From: Myxococcus fulvus
GTDB taxonomy: Bacteria; Myxococcota; Myxococcia; Myxococcales; Myxococcaceae
Direction of reading: 5' to 3'
Length of the DNA: 64,000 nucleotides
NCBI RefSeq assembly: GCF_900111765.1
Contig: NZ_FOIB01000001.1
Location: forward strand, 62,001-126,000
The notes under the pieces are model-generated. The model ran no database searches, was not told where the DNA came from, and worked only from the letters and a program-made list of their open reading frames with translations. Of this stretch, positions 24,250 to 32,350 are shown piece after piece; positions within the stretch are counted from its first letter, which is position 1, and every line of letters begins with the position of its first letter. A program made the translations under genes and the position numbers.

Positions 24250-25803
24250 ATGTTCATCGGAGACTGGATGGGGCGGGGCGCCCTGTACTGGCCCGAGCAC
24301 GTCGCGGTGGTGGACACGGCCAAGGGTGACGCCGGCCGCTTCACCTACCGCGCCCTGAACGCGCGCGCCGAGGCGCTCGGCGGCTGGCTGCGCGACGTCG
24401 CCGGGGTGAAGCCCGGCGACCGCGTGGGCCTGGTGGCCCACAACGGCGTCGAGTACCTGGATGCCCTCTTCGCTTGCGGCAAGCTGGGCGCCATCTTCGT
24501 CCCCTACAACTGGCGCCTGCACGCCGCCGAGCTGACCGACCTGGTCCGCTCCATCCGCCCGCGCGTGCTGCTCTTCGGCGACGACTTCCGCGACGCGGTG
24601 GCCCAGGTGCGCGAGAGCGTGGGGGAAGCGCTGCGCCTGGTCGCGCTGGAGCCGCAAGGGCTGCCCGGCGTCGCCACGTACGCGGACGTGCTCGCGCACC
24701 GCCCCACCGCGCCCGTGCGCAACGACGCCGTGTCCGAGGAGGACACGCTGTGCCTGCTCTTCACCGGCGGGACGACGGGGCGCTCCAAGGGCGCGTGCGT
24801 CAGCTACCGCATGGTGGCGTGGAACACGCTCAACACGCTGGTGCACGAGGTGCGCCCCGGCGACGTCACGGTGACGCACACGCCCATGTTCCACACGGGC
24901 GGGCTGCTCGTGTACACGCTGCCCCTGCTCACCGCGGGCGGCACCGTGGTCATCATGCGCCGCTGGGAGCCGGAGGAGCTGCTCGCGCTGATTCCCCGCG
25001 AGAAGGTGTCGCTGTTCTTCGCGGTGCCCACGCAGTACCAGCAGCTCTTCGACTCGCCGCGCTTCACGTCGACGGACTTCTCGTCGGTGCGCTTCATGAC
25101 CAGCGGCGGGGCGGCGCTGCCGGTGCCGCTCATCCAGGCGTGGCAGGCGGTGCACGCGGTGCCCTTCAAGCAGGGCTTCGGGATGACGGAGTTCGGCCCG
25201 GGAATCTTCAGCATGGGGCCCGAGTTCGCGGTGTCCAAGGCGGGCTCCATCGGCCGCCCCAACTACTTCATCGCGGCGAAGCTGGTGGACGACGACGGCC
25301 GCGAGGTGCCGACGGGCGACGTGGGTGAGCTGGTCCTGAAGGGCCCCTCCATGTGCTCGGGCTACTTCGAGGACGAGGCCGCCACGCGCGAGGCCATCGA
25401 CGCGGACGGCTGGTTCCACACCGGCGACCTCGCGCGCCAGGACGCGGACGGCTTCTTCACCATCGCCGGCCGCAAGAAGGACATGTTCATCTCCGGCGGG
25501 GAGAACGTGTACCCGCTGGAGCTGGAGTCGGTGCTGTACGAGCACGCGGCCGTGCAGCAGTGCTCGGTCATCGGCGTGCCGGACGCGAAGTGGGGAGAGG
25601 TGGGGCGCGCCTTCGTGGTGCTCAAGCCCGGCGTGGACTGCACGGGCGACGCGCTGCTGGAGCACCTGCGCGGGAAGCTGGCGCGCTTCAAGGTGCCCAA
25701 GCGGGTGGTGCTGGTGGAGCGCCTGCCGGTGTCCGCGGCGGGGAAGATTCTCAAGCGCGAGCTTCGCGAGGCGGCCATCGCCGCCGACGCCGAGGGGCGA
25801 TGA
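24250..25803 (+). CDS. AMP-dependent acyl-CoA synthetase/ligase
   Basis: 517 residues of the ANL superfamily. P-loop-like motif LLFTGGTTGRSKGA, the A5 region GFGMTEFGP, A7 GWFHTGDLARQDADGF, A8 GRKKDMFISGGENVYPLELE and the catalytic A10 lysine in PVSAAGKILKRELRE are all present. Such enzymes activate a carboxylic acid as acyl-AMP and transfer it to CoA. As the third gene of the TetR/KAS III operon, it may supply the acyl-CoA used by the ketosynthase homologue. I use the ATG at 24250 because GGAGG is 5 bases upstream; a GTG at 24238 would add four residues. Confidence 0.9.
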   Translation: MFIGDWMGRGALYWPEHVAVVDTAKGDAGRFTYRALNARAEALGGWLRDVAGVKPGDRVGLVAHNGVEYLDALFACGKLGAIFVPYNWRLHAAELTDLVRSIRPRVLLFGDDFRDAVAQVRESVGEALRLVALEPQGLPGVATYADVLAHRPTAPVRNDAVSEEDTLCLLFTGGTTGRSKGACVSYRMVAWNTLNTLVHEVRPGDVTVTHTPMFHTGGLLVYTLPLLTAGGTVVIMRRWEPEELLALIPREKVSLFFAVPTQYQQLFDSPRFTSTDFSSVRFMTSGGAALPVPLIQAWQAVHAVPFKQGFGMTEFGPGIFSMGPEFAVSKAGSIGRPNYFIAAKLVDDDGREVPTGDVGELVLKGPSMCSGYFEDEAATREAIDADGWFHTGDLARQDADGFFTIAGRKKDMFISGGENVYPLELESVLYEHAAVQQCSVIGVPDAKWGEVGRAFVVLKPGVDCTGDALLEHLRGKLARFKVPKRVVLVERLPVSAAGKILKRELREAAIAADAEGR

Positions 25804-25928
25804 CGCCCACCGGCCGCGACGCACCGCGCTGAAACACAGTCTGGGAGGGCATGTCTGGGGTTGGCCCTGCATGCCTGTCGTCTGTCGTGACACCCCGGCG
25901 GTGACGCCGGATTGAAGGGAGCACTCAC

Positions 25929-26531
25929 ATGAAGAAGAAGCTGCTGTCCGCGGTCATGGTTTGCGCGCTGGGCTTCGTCGGCTGCGGAGATGACGACGAC
26001 AACGAGCAGCCGACGCCGCAGACGCCCTCGCTGAACAGCTCCGCGAACATCCTCGCCTTCCTCGAGGGCAAGTCGATGATCATGGAAGGGAACAACATCC
26101 CCAGCCACCCCAACGGCTTCAGCGAGGATGTCGACTACGGCGCGTCGTCCCAGTGCTACCAGAGCGTCACCATGTCGGTGGCCGGTGGCAACTTCAAGGT
26201 CGACAGCATCCCGGGCACCATCACCAACAACGTCTGTGACCACAACGCGCCGAAGAACCCGCTCTCCTTCACGTCCAACACCGTCCTCATCGAGAACGTG
26301 GCGGCGGACGGGAGCTGCTTCGACGTGACGTTCTCCTTCCCGGGCGGCCTGGTGCAGGAGGGCCGTGGCGGCTTCACCGCGGACCAGAAGACGCTCAAGC
26401 TGGAGCTGTACTTCAAGAACCAGGCGACGGGCATCCGCTGCGCCAACGGCGCGGTGGGCACGTCCAGCTCCGTGACGCTCAACGGCCAGCCCTTCACGGG
26501 CAACGCCGTGCAGACGTACTCCATCCGCTAG
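25929..26531 (+). CDS. Lipoprotein of unknown function with four cysteines
   Basis: 200 residues. MKKKLLSAVMVCALGFVGC is a lipoprotein signal, followed by an acidic stretch (GDDDDNEQ) and a Thr/Pro spacer. The mature domain (about 40-200) is rich in beta-forming residues with polar loops and has Cys in QCYQS, VCDHN, SCFDV and RCANG, likely as two disulfides. It looks like a small secreted beta-sandwich. No family is recognised. A hairpin terminator follows, so it is probably monocistronic, although the porin-like gene comes next on the same strand. Confidence 0.7.
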   Translation: MKKKLLSAVMVCALGFVGCGDDDDNEQPTPQTPSLNSSANILAFLEGKSMIMEGNNIPSHPNGFSEDVDYGASSQCYQSVTMSVAGGNFKVDSIPGTITNNVCDHNAPKNPLSFTSNTVLIENVAADGSCFDVTFSFPGGLVQEGRGGFTADQKTLKLELYFKNQATGIRCANGAVGTSSSVTLNGQPFTGNAVQTYSIR

Positions 26532-26547
26532 TCCGCCTCACCTCGTG

Positions 26548-26582
26548 CCGGAGGGAGGGTGCGCTCCCGCCCTCCCTTCCGG
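26548..26582 (+). terminator. Hairpin terminator after the 200-residue lipoprotein gene
   Basis: A 12-pair stem with one bulged T (CCGGAGGGAGGG with CCCTCCCTTCCGG) and a 10-base loop, 17 bases past the stop codon. No strong T tract follows. Confidence 0.55.
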
Positions 26583-26710
26583 ACGGAGGTCCGGACGCGG
26601 GTGCTCTTCGCCCGCGTCCCCAGGAGCCTGGCCGTACTTGAGCCATCGACAGTGGTGACATCCGAGCCCGGTGTACCGGGAGCGCCCCGCCGTGCGGGGC
26701 CGAGGTGGAT

Positions 26711-28369
26711 ATGACGGGAAGTGGGTTCGAGGCACGCGAGACGCTGCGGCGCAACGCGAGGATGCTCGCGGCGCTGGGGCTCGTGGGACTGGCGACGCCG
26801 GCCGCCGCGCAGAGCACCCCGGTGCCGGGGCTGTACGCCGAATGGCAGGAGGAGAAGAACCGCGAGGAGGACGCCGAGCCGCGTGAGTTCAACCTCATCA
26901 ACTACTTCTTCACGCGCGTCTCCATGACGAACCAGATTGGTGACCCAGCCGGCCTCCGTGGCGTGGCGCTGGGTCCCATCGGCTCGCCCGTGGGCAGCGC
27001 GGTGAGCACGCAGTCCGGCCGCTCGGCGTACTTCATCGAGCAGCGCTGGATTCCCGTCATCGAGTACAGCCCGTTCTTCGTCGACGGGCTCGCGTCGTTC
27101 CGCGCGCAGTTCGAGGTGGACTTCCTCTGGGGTCGCTCGGCCAACACCATTGGCCAGAACGAGGGCGGCGGCTTCAACGCCGACCAGGTGAACATCCAGA
27201 CGAAGAACGTCAACGTCGCCATCTACCCGACGCGCAACCCCCACCAGCTCACGCTGCTGGTGGGCACCCAGCCCGTCTACGACAGCGCCTATGACCCGAC
27301 GCGCACGCCGCTGTCGGACCTCACGCGCACCGGCTACAAGCTGGCCTTCCTGGGCAGCGACGCGACGGGCCTGTCCATCTTCAGCGGCTTGAAGGGCAAC
27401 GCGCGTCTGAGCCTGTTCCCGCTGGGCAGCGCGCAGGCGGACCGCGCCACGCGCAACGACCCGCGCCTGAAGTACATCTGGCTGGCGATGGCGGACTACG
27501 TCTACCCGGTGCGCCCCAACACCAACGTGGGCGTGTCCGCGTGGGCGCTGAACGACGACACCAAGGGTGACGCGTACGCCTTCGAGGGCCTGGTGAAGAG
27601 CGGCCCGTCGTCCTCGGGTCTGCCCGGCTTCACGGGCACGGCGCGCTTCAACATCAACCGCCCCACCGGCACCGTCTTCTGGGCGGGCGCGCACTTCAAT
27701 CACAACATCGACTTCCGCAACGGTCGGCTCGGGGCCTCCGGCTTCGTGATGTACAACGGCGGCAAGTACAAGAGCGACGACCCGGAGAACTCGCCCATCG
27801 ACGAGCTGAGCATCTCCGGCGTGTCCGCCAACCTGGAGGTCATGTACCAGTGGGGCCGCGGCCCCGGCGACGTCGTCACGCTGGAGGGCATGTTCTCCTC
27901 CGGTGACTCGAACCTGAACGACGACAAGTACACGGGCGCCTTCACGCTGAACCAGTACGGCCTGCCGGGCGCGGTGTGGTTCAACCACAAGATGCTCATC
28001 CTGTTCCCGTTCACCAGCACGGTGAACAACTACACGGGCGCGGTGACGGACATCTCCAACCAGGGCTACGGCCTGCGCGCGGGCATCGCCTCGGCGTCGT
28101 GGGACATCGTGCCCAACAAGCTCAACCTCAAGGTGGCCACGGGCCTGGCGAACTCGGGCGCGGACCCCACGCCCTGGGTGGCGGAGGTGCGGCGCGGCCG
28201 GTTCATCGGCGCGGAGGTCAACGCGGAGCTGCGCTACCACATCCGGTATCTCATGACCGTGGGCCTCCACGGCGGCTACCTCTTCCGCGGCAGCTTCTAC
28301 GACGGCGCGGCCACCGTGCGCAGCGACCCGTGGGCGGCCTTCACCACCTTCACCTGGTACGCGTTCTGA
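26711..28369 (+). CDS. Outer-membrane porin-like beta-barrel protein
   Basis: 552 residues. The signal peptide (RRNARMLAALGLVGLATPAA, cleavage near AAAQ) and the many alternating amphipathic strands, ending in the terminal aromatic signature WYAF, indicate an outer-membrane barrel. Strands such as GTVFWAGAHFNHNIDF and LEVMYQWGRGPGDVVTLEGM repeat through the protein. The hydrolase gene begins 2 bases after its stop, so a role in uptake or handling of a lipid or ester substrate is possible. I chose the ATG at 26711 with GAGG just upstream; a GTG at 26705 is also open. Confidence 0.72.
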   Translation: MTGSGFEARETLRRNARMLAALGLVGLATPAAAQSTPVPGLYAEWQEEKNREEDAEPREFNLINYFFTRVSMTNQIGDPAGLRGVALGPIGSPVGSAVSTQSGRSAYFIEQRWIPVIEYSPFFVDGLASFRAQFEVDFLWGRSANTIGQNEGGGFNADQVNIQTKNVNVAIYPTRNPHQLTLLVGTQPVYDSAYDPTRTPLSDLTRTGYKLAFLGSDATGLSIFSGLKGNARLSLFPLGSAQADRATRNDPRLKYIWLAMADYVYPVRPNTNVGVSAWALNDDTKGDAYAFEGLVKSGPSSSGLPGFTGTARFNINRPTGTVFWAGAHFNHNIDFRNGRLGASGFVMYNGGKYKSDDPENSPIDELSISGVSANLEVMYQWGRGPGDVVTLEGMFSSGDSNLNDDKYTGAFTLNQYGLPGAVWFNHKMLILFPFTSTVNNYTGAVTDISNQGYGLRAGIASASWDIVPNKLNLKVATGLANSGADPTPWVAEVRRGRFIGAEVNAELRYHIRYLMTVGLHGGYLFRGSFYDGAATVRSDPWAAFTTFTWYAF

Positions 28370-28371
28370 CC

Positions 28372-29553
28372 ATGAGCTCCTCCCGCGCTTTCACCGCGTT
28401 GCTCCTCGCGGCGGGGCTGTCCTCCGCCGGTTGCGTGCGCTCGTATGCTGGCGAGTCCGCGCTGTCCTTCCAGGACCTCGACTACTCCACGGCCGGCACC
28501 AAGCAGGCCTGGCCCGTGCACCGCGTGGCCCTGCCGGACGTCACCGCCCGGTACGGCCTGGCCAGCCCCCTCCACGTCTCGTACGTGGACCTGCCCGCGC
28601 CCTCGCCCGAGGCGAAGACGGTCATCTTCGTGCACGGCCTGGGCTCGTATCTGAAGTTCTGGCAGGCGCAGCTGGACGTGTTCCACGCGAAGGGCTACCG
28701 CGTCGTCGCGGTGGACCTGCCGGGGTATGGCAAGTCCGACAAGCCGGCCACGTTCCCGTACACCACCGAGGCCATGGCGGACGCGGTGGCGGAGCTGGCG
28801 CGGGTGCTGGGCGTGGAGAAGCCCATCCTCGCGGGCCACTCCATGGGTGGGCAGACGTCGCTGTCGTACGCGCTGCGCTATCCGGACGCGCTGGAGGCGC
28901 TGGTGCTGGTGTCTCCGGCTGGGTTCGAGAAGTTCTCCTGGAAGGAGAAGCAGTGGTTCCGCCGGGTGATGAGCTCGGAGTTCATCAAGGCGGCGCCGGA
29001 GGCGGGCATCTGGGGCAGCGTGCGTCAGGGCAACTTCATGCACTGGCGGCCGGAGCTCGACTGGCTCATCCAGGACCGCGTGCGGCTGGCGAAGTCGCCC
29101 GAGTTCGACGCGTACGCGTACGCCAACGTCCGCACGGTGCGGGGCCTGGCGAACAACGACTTCGTGCGCGACAACCTGCACCGCGTCTCGGTGCCCACGC
29201 TCATCGTCTACGGCACGGATGACCGGCTGATTCCCAACCCGTTCCTGCACGGCGGCGAGGCGCGCGAGCTGATGGAGTATGGCGCGTCCCGCATCCCCGG
29301 CGCCGCGCTGGCGCCGATGAAGGGCTGCGGGCACACAGTGCAGCTGGACTGCCCGGAGCCGGTCAACGAGGCGGTGCTCGCGTTCCTGGCGGACCCGGCG
29401 GCGGCGAAGCCGTTCGTGGAGAAGACGAAGCCCGAGGACAAGGCGCCCAAGCCGAGCGAGCCGTCGCCCGTGCCCGGTGCGCCGGAGACGCAGCCCTCGC
29501 CGACGCCCGCGCAGAACGATGCGCCGGCGCCGTCGGACGGGCCGAGGCCGTAG
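28372..29553 (+). CDS. Alpha/beta hydrolase lipoprotein with Pro-rich tail
   Basis: 393 residues. The lipoprotein signal ends LLLAAGLSSAGC. The hydrolase core has VIFVHGLGSYLKFWQ (oxyanion), GHSMGGQTS (nucleophile Ser), Asp in YGTDDRLIPN and His in GCGHTVQLD. The last 55 residues are a Lys/Glu/Pro-rich disordered extension. It is encoded 2 bases after the porin-like gene, so the pair are translated together. Substrates are probably esters or lipids at the cell envelope. It differs from the other alpha/beta hydrolase at 4976-5908. Confidence 0.85.
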   Translation: MSSSRAFTALLLAAGLSSAGCVRSYAGESALSFQDLDYSTAGTKQAWPVHRVALPDVTARYGLASPLHVSYVDLPAPSPEAKTVIFVHGLGSYLKFWQAQLDVFHAKGYRVVAVDLPGYGKSDKPATFPYTTEAMADAVAELARVLGVEKPILAGHSMGGQTSLSYALRYPDALEALVLVSPAGFEKFSWKEKQWFRRVMSSEFIKAAPEAGIWGSVRQGNFMHWRPELDWLIQDRVRLAKSPEFDAYAYANVRTVRGLANNDFVRDNLHRVSVPTLIVYGTDDRLIPNPFLHGGEARELMEYGASRIPGAALAPMKGCGHTVQLDCPEPVNEAVLAFLADPAAAKPFVEKTKPEDKAPKPSEPSPVPGAPETQPSPTPAQNDAPAPSDGPRP

Positions 29554-29570
29554 GTGTGAGGCACGGCCTC

Positions 29571-29598
29571 GCGCCGATGCGATGGTTCGCATCGGCGC
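29571..29598 (+). terminator. Terminator hairpin after the porin/hydrolase operon
   Basis: A perfect 12-base stem (GCGCCGATGCGA with TCGCATCGGCGC) and a 4-base loop TGGT, beginning 17 bases after the stop codon at 29553. Confidence 0.65.
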
Positions 29599-29875
29599 TG
29601 GCCGGAGGATGAGGCGGTGTGTGTGTGCCGATGCTGGGACGGCGCCCACGGCGCCCGCCGGAGGATGAGACGAAGCCCGACTGCCGTGGAGTGGCGCGGC
29701 AGGAGGACCGCTGTCTCTGAGATGTCGGAGGTGGTGAACACGAGCAGCGCGGTCGACCGGGTGGCATAGGGGACCCGGGTCGTGAGCGCGCCGCAAGGCT
29801 CGACGCGGAGTGGTGACCTCCGACTGGGAGGAGGTCCCCTGCGACGAAGTGTCGCGCTCGCGCTGGAAGCGAGTA

Positions 29876-29911
29876 GGGCGGCCTCATCCTGAATCCTGGA
29901 TGAGGCCGCCC
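29876..29911 (-). terminator. Strong hairpin, probable lipase terminator
   Basis: A 14-pair stem (GGGCGGCCTCATCC with its complement) and an 8-base loop. It lies about 215 bases downstream of the lipase stop codon on the minus strand. It could also back up the hydrolase terminator. Confidence 0.45.
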
Positions 29912-30126
29912 GGGACTTCGCGAGGCTGCGAGGCCGACCCATGTCCACTCCCCCACGGCGTGGACGGAGCCGGCTCACGCCCCTGCGACGGGCGCGCGTT
30001 GCGCACGGAGCCGCGCGCGATGTCCTCACATCAAGTGACTCCCACGAGGTGGGCCCGAGTGCTCGGACCCGTGCTCCCGGCGACGCCTCAGGTGACGACG
30101 CGCCGGGAGACGAGAACGGGGTGTGG

Positions 30127-31146
30127 CTACGGGACGACGTGGTTGCGCACCATGCTGTACTGCACGGCGCCGGTCAGGTCCTTCGAGTTGTAGTGCCCGT
30201 AGGGATAGGCCGAGTACACCTTCTCACCCTGCTGCCCGGGAATGCGCGAGGTGTAGTCGCCGTACACGATTCCCCCGTAGCCGATGATTTCGTCGGCCGT
30301 GGAGTAGATGCTGTAGCGGTACGCGCCCTCGTAGCCGCTCGTGGCGCGCAGGTTGTCCAGGAACGTGGAGCGCCCGACGACCATGCCGAAGTACAGGTAG
30401 CCCGGGTACAGGCCGTTGGTGGAGCCGCACGTCGGCGTGGTGGGGCCCGTCTGGTAGCAGGACGTCAGGCCCAGGTTCGCGCCGGCGATGCCGACGAACG
30501 TGTCGACGGAGCTCGTCAGCGGCGCGCCGACGTTGTACGCGCCCCCGTTGGCGGAGTCGTTCGCGGAGCCACCGAGGATGGCCTTGCGCGCGAGCGTCAC
30601 GCCCATCGAGTGGGAGATGATGTCCACCTTCGACGCGCCGGTGTACGCCTTCACCGCCTCGATGAAGCGGCGCACCCGCATGACGTTCGGCTTCGAGTGG
30701 TACTGCACGGCGGTCTGCATGATTTCCGCCGGGCCCCACGTCACCGCGTACAGCTCGCTCGTCTTGTAGCCATTGGCGAGGAAGTAATCGAGCGACGCAT
30801 TCCAACCCGACTGGCCCGCGGTGCCGGTGCCCACCGCCTTGTCGGAGTTGCCGTGGATGAAGATGACCGGCGTGTTCACCACGGTGTCGGTGCTGCTGGC
30901 CTTGCCGCCGTAACTGCCTCCGGCGAGCTCGTACCGCGCGAAGTTGTCGTCCTTGTATCCGTTGGCCAGGAGCCACTGCTGGAAGTGCGGCGTGATTCCC
31001 GCGGTGGAGGCGGCGGACTCGGCGGCGCCGAGCTGCTCGGTGATGGGCGCTTCGGGCGTGACGGGCTCCTCGAGCCCCTCGCCGCAGCCGGTGAGGGCTC
31101 CGACGAAGAGGGGGGCCATGAGGAACAGCGAATGCCGCAATCGCAT
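30127..31146 (-). CDS. Secreted lipase, class 2 (EstA/LipB-like) lipoprotein
   Basis: 339 residues. The lipoprotein signal is MRLRHSLFLMAPLFVGALTG followed by Cys21. The lipase domain contains TPVIFIHGNSDKAVG, the helix NASLDYFLANGYKTSELYAV, the nucleophile elbow ISHSMGV and the C-terminal region GHYNSKDLTGAVQ. It fits the Pfam lipase class 2 family of extracellular triacylglycerol lipases/esterases. AAGGAG seven bases before the ATG at 31146 supports this start. Predatory myxobacteria export many such lipases. Confidence 0.85.
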   Translation of the reverse strand: MRLRHSLFLMAPLFVGALTGCGEGLEEPVTPEAPITEQLGAAESAASTAGITPHFQQWLLANGYKDDNFARYELAGGSYGGKASSTDTVVNTPVIFIHGNSDKAVGTGTAGQSGWNASLDYFLANGYKTSELYAVTWGPAEIMQTAVQYHSKPNVMRVRRFIEAVKAYTGASKVDIISHSMGVTLARKAILGGSANDSANGGAYNVGAPLTSSVDTFVGIAGANLGLTSCYQTGPTTPTCGSTNGLYPGYLYFGMVVGRSTFLDNLRATSGYEGAYRYSIYSTADEIIGYGGIVYGDYTSRIPGQQGEKVYSAYPYGHYNSKDLTGAVQYSMVRNHVVP

Positions 31147-31302
31147 GGTGGACTCCTTCGGTTGTGGGGGATGCAAACGCGCCCGGACTGATACGTGTCA
31201 TCGAGCGCGAGACGCAGTGTAGAGACATCTCACGCGAGCGTCGTCATCCGAGTGGCCGCGCGCGCACGTTGTCGCGCTGCGTCGCGTGATAGTCATCGGG
31301 AC

Positions 31303-32340
31303 ATGAGCGCACGCAAGGTGGTCATCCCGAAGGCCGGTGGTTACGAGCAGCTCCGCGTCGAAAACCTGAATCAGGTTTCACCTGGAAGCGGGGAGGTGAG
31401 GGTGGCCACCCAGGCCATCGGGGTGAACTATGCGGACTGCGTCATCCGCATGGGCCTGTACGCCTCCGCGAAGGAGTATGTGGGGTGGCCGATTACCCCC
31501 GGCTTCGAGTTCGCGGGCACGGTGGACGCGGTGGGCGAGGGCGTGACGGACCTGTCACCTGGCGACCGCGTCTTCGGCGTGACGCGGTTCGGCGGGTACG
31601 CCACGCACGTGGTGGTGCCCCGGCACCAGGTGTTCGCGCTGCCGTCGAAGCTGACGATGGAGCAGGCGGCGGGGTTCCCCGCGGTGTTCCTGACGGCGTA
31701 CTACGCGCTGTTCGAGCTGGCGCACCCGAGGCCGGGGACGAACGTGCTGGTGCACTCGGCGGCGGGCGGGGTGGGCAGCGCGTTGTTGCAGCTGGGGCGC
31801 ATCGCCGGGTGCCGGATGGTGGGCGTGGTGGGCAGCACGCACAAGGTGGAGGCGGCGCGGGCGCTGGGCGCGGACGTGGTCATCGACAAGAGCCGCGAGG
31901 ATTTGTGGAAGGCCGCGGAGGCGGCGTCACCCAAGGGCTACGAGGTGGTGCTGGACGCGAACGGGCCTTCGACGCTGAAGGACAGCTACCGGCACCTGGC
32001 GTCGCCGGGGAAGCTGGTCATCTACGGGTTCCACTCGATGCTGCCGCGCACGGGCGGGACGCCGAACTACGCGAAGCTCGCATGGGACTGGCTGCGCACG
32101 CCGCGCTTCGACCCGCTGACGCTGACGAACGACAACACGAGCGTGCTCGCGTTCAACCTGTCGTACCTGTTCGAGCAGCGCTTCGTGCTGGAGGACAGCA
32201 TGGCGCGGCTGCTCGCGTGGGTGGAGGAGGGGAAGGTGGTGTCGCCGAAGGTGACGACCTTCAAGCTGGATGACGTGGCCCAGGCGCACCAGGCGCTGGA
32301 GTCCGGCACGACGGTGGGCAAGCTGGTGCTGGTGCCGTGA
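31303..32340 (+). CDS. Quinone oxidoreductase-like MDR protein (VAT-1 type)
   Basis: 345 residues of the medium-chain dehydrogenase/reductase superfamily without the structural or catalytic zinc cysteines. The N-terminal GroES-like domain includes IGVNYADCVIRMGLY and PGFEFAGTVDAVGEGV. The nucleotide fold has VHSAAGGVGSALLQLGRIAG. The C-terminal part (SPKVTTFKLDDVAQAHQALE, then GKLVLVP) is typical of VAT-1-like and zeta-crystallin-like NADPH:quinone reductases. The start lies only about 10 bases after a GATAGT sequence, which suggests a very short 5' leader. Confidence 0.87.
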   Translation: MSARKVVIPKAGGYEQLRVENLNQVSPGSGEVRVATQAIGVNYADCVIRMGLYASAKEYVGWPITPGFEFAGTVDAVGEGVTDLSPGDRVFGVTRFGGYATHVVVPRHQVFALPSKLTMEQAAGFPAVFLTAYYALFELAHPRPGTNVLVHSAAGGVGSALLQLGRIAGCRMVGVVGSTHKVEAARALGADVVIDKSREDLWKAAEAASPKGYEVVLDANGPSTLKDSYRHLASPGKLVIYGFHSMLPRTGGTPNYAKLAWDWLRTPRFDPLTLTNDNTSVLAFNLSYLFEQRFVLEDSMARLLAWVEEGKVVSPKVTTFKLDDVAQAHQALESGTTVGKLVLVP

Positions 32341-32350
32341 GCGGCGGGCT

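Larger units (their letters stand above)
29554..30126. other. 573-base convergent intergenic region
   Basis: Between the hydrolase (plus) and lipase (minus) genes. It contains two strong hairpins (29571-29598 and 29876-29911), one for each converging operon. Nothing else is recognisable; the open frames here are shadows without ribosome binding sites. Confidence 0.5.
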
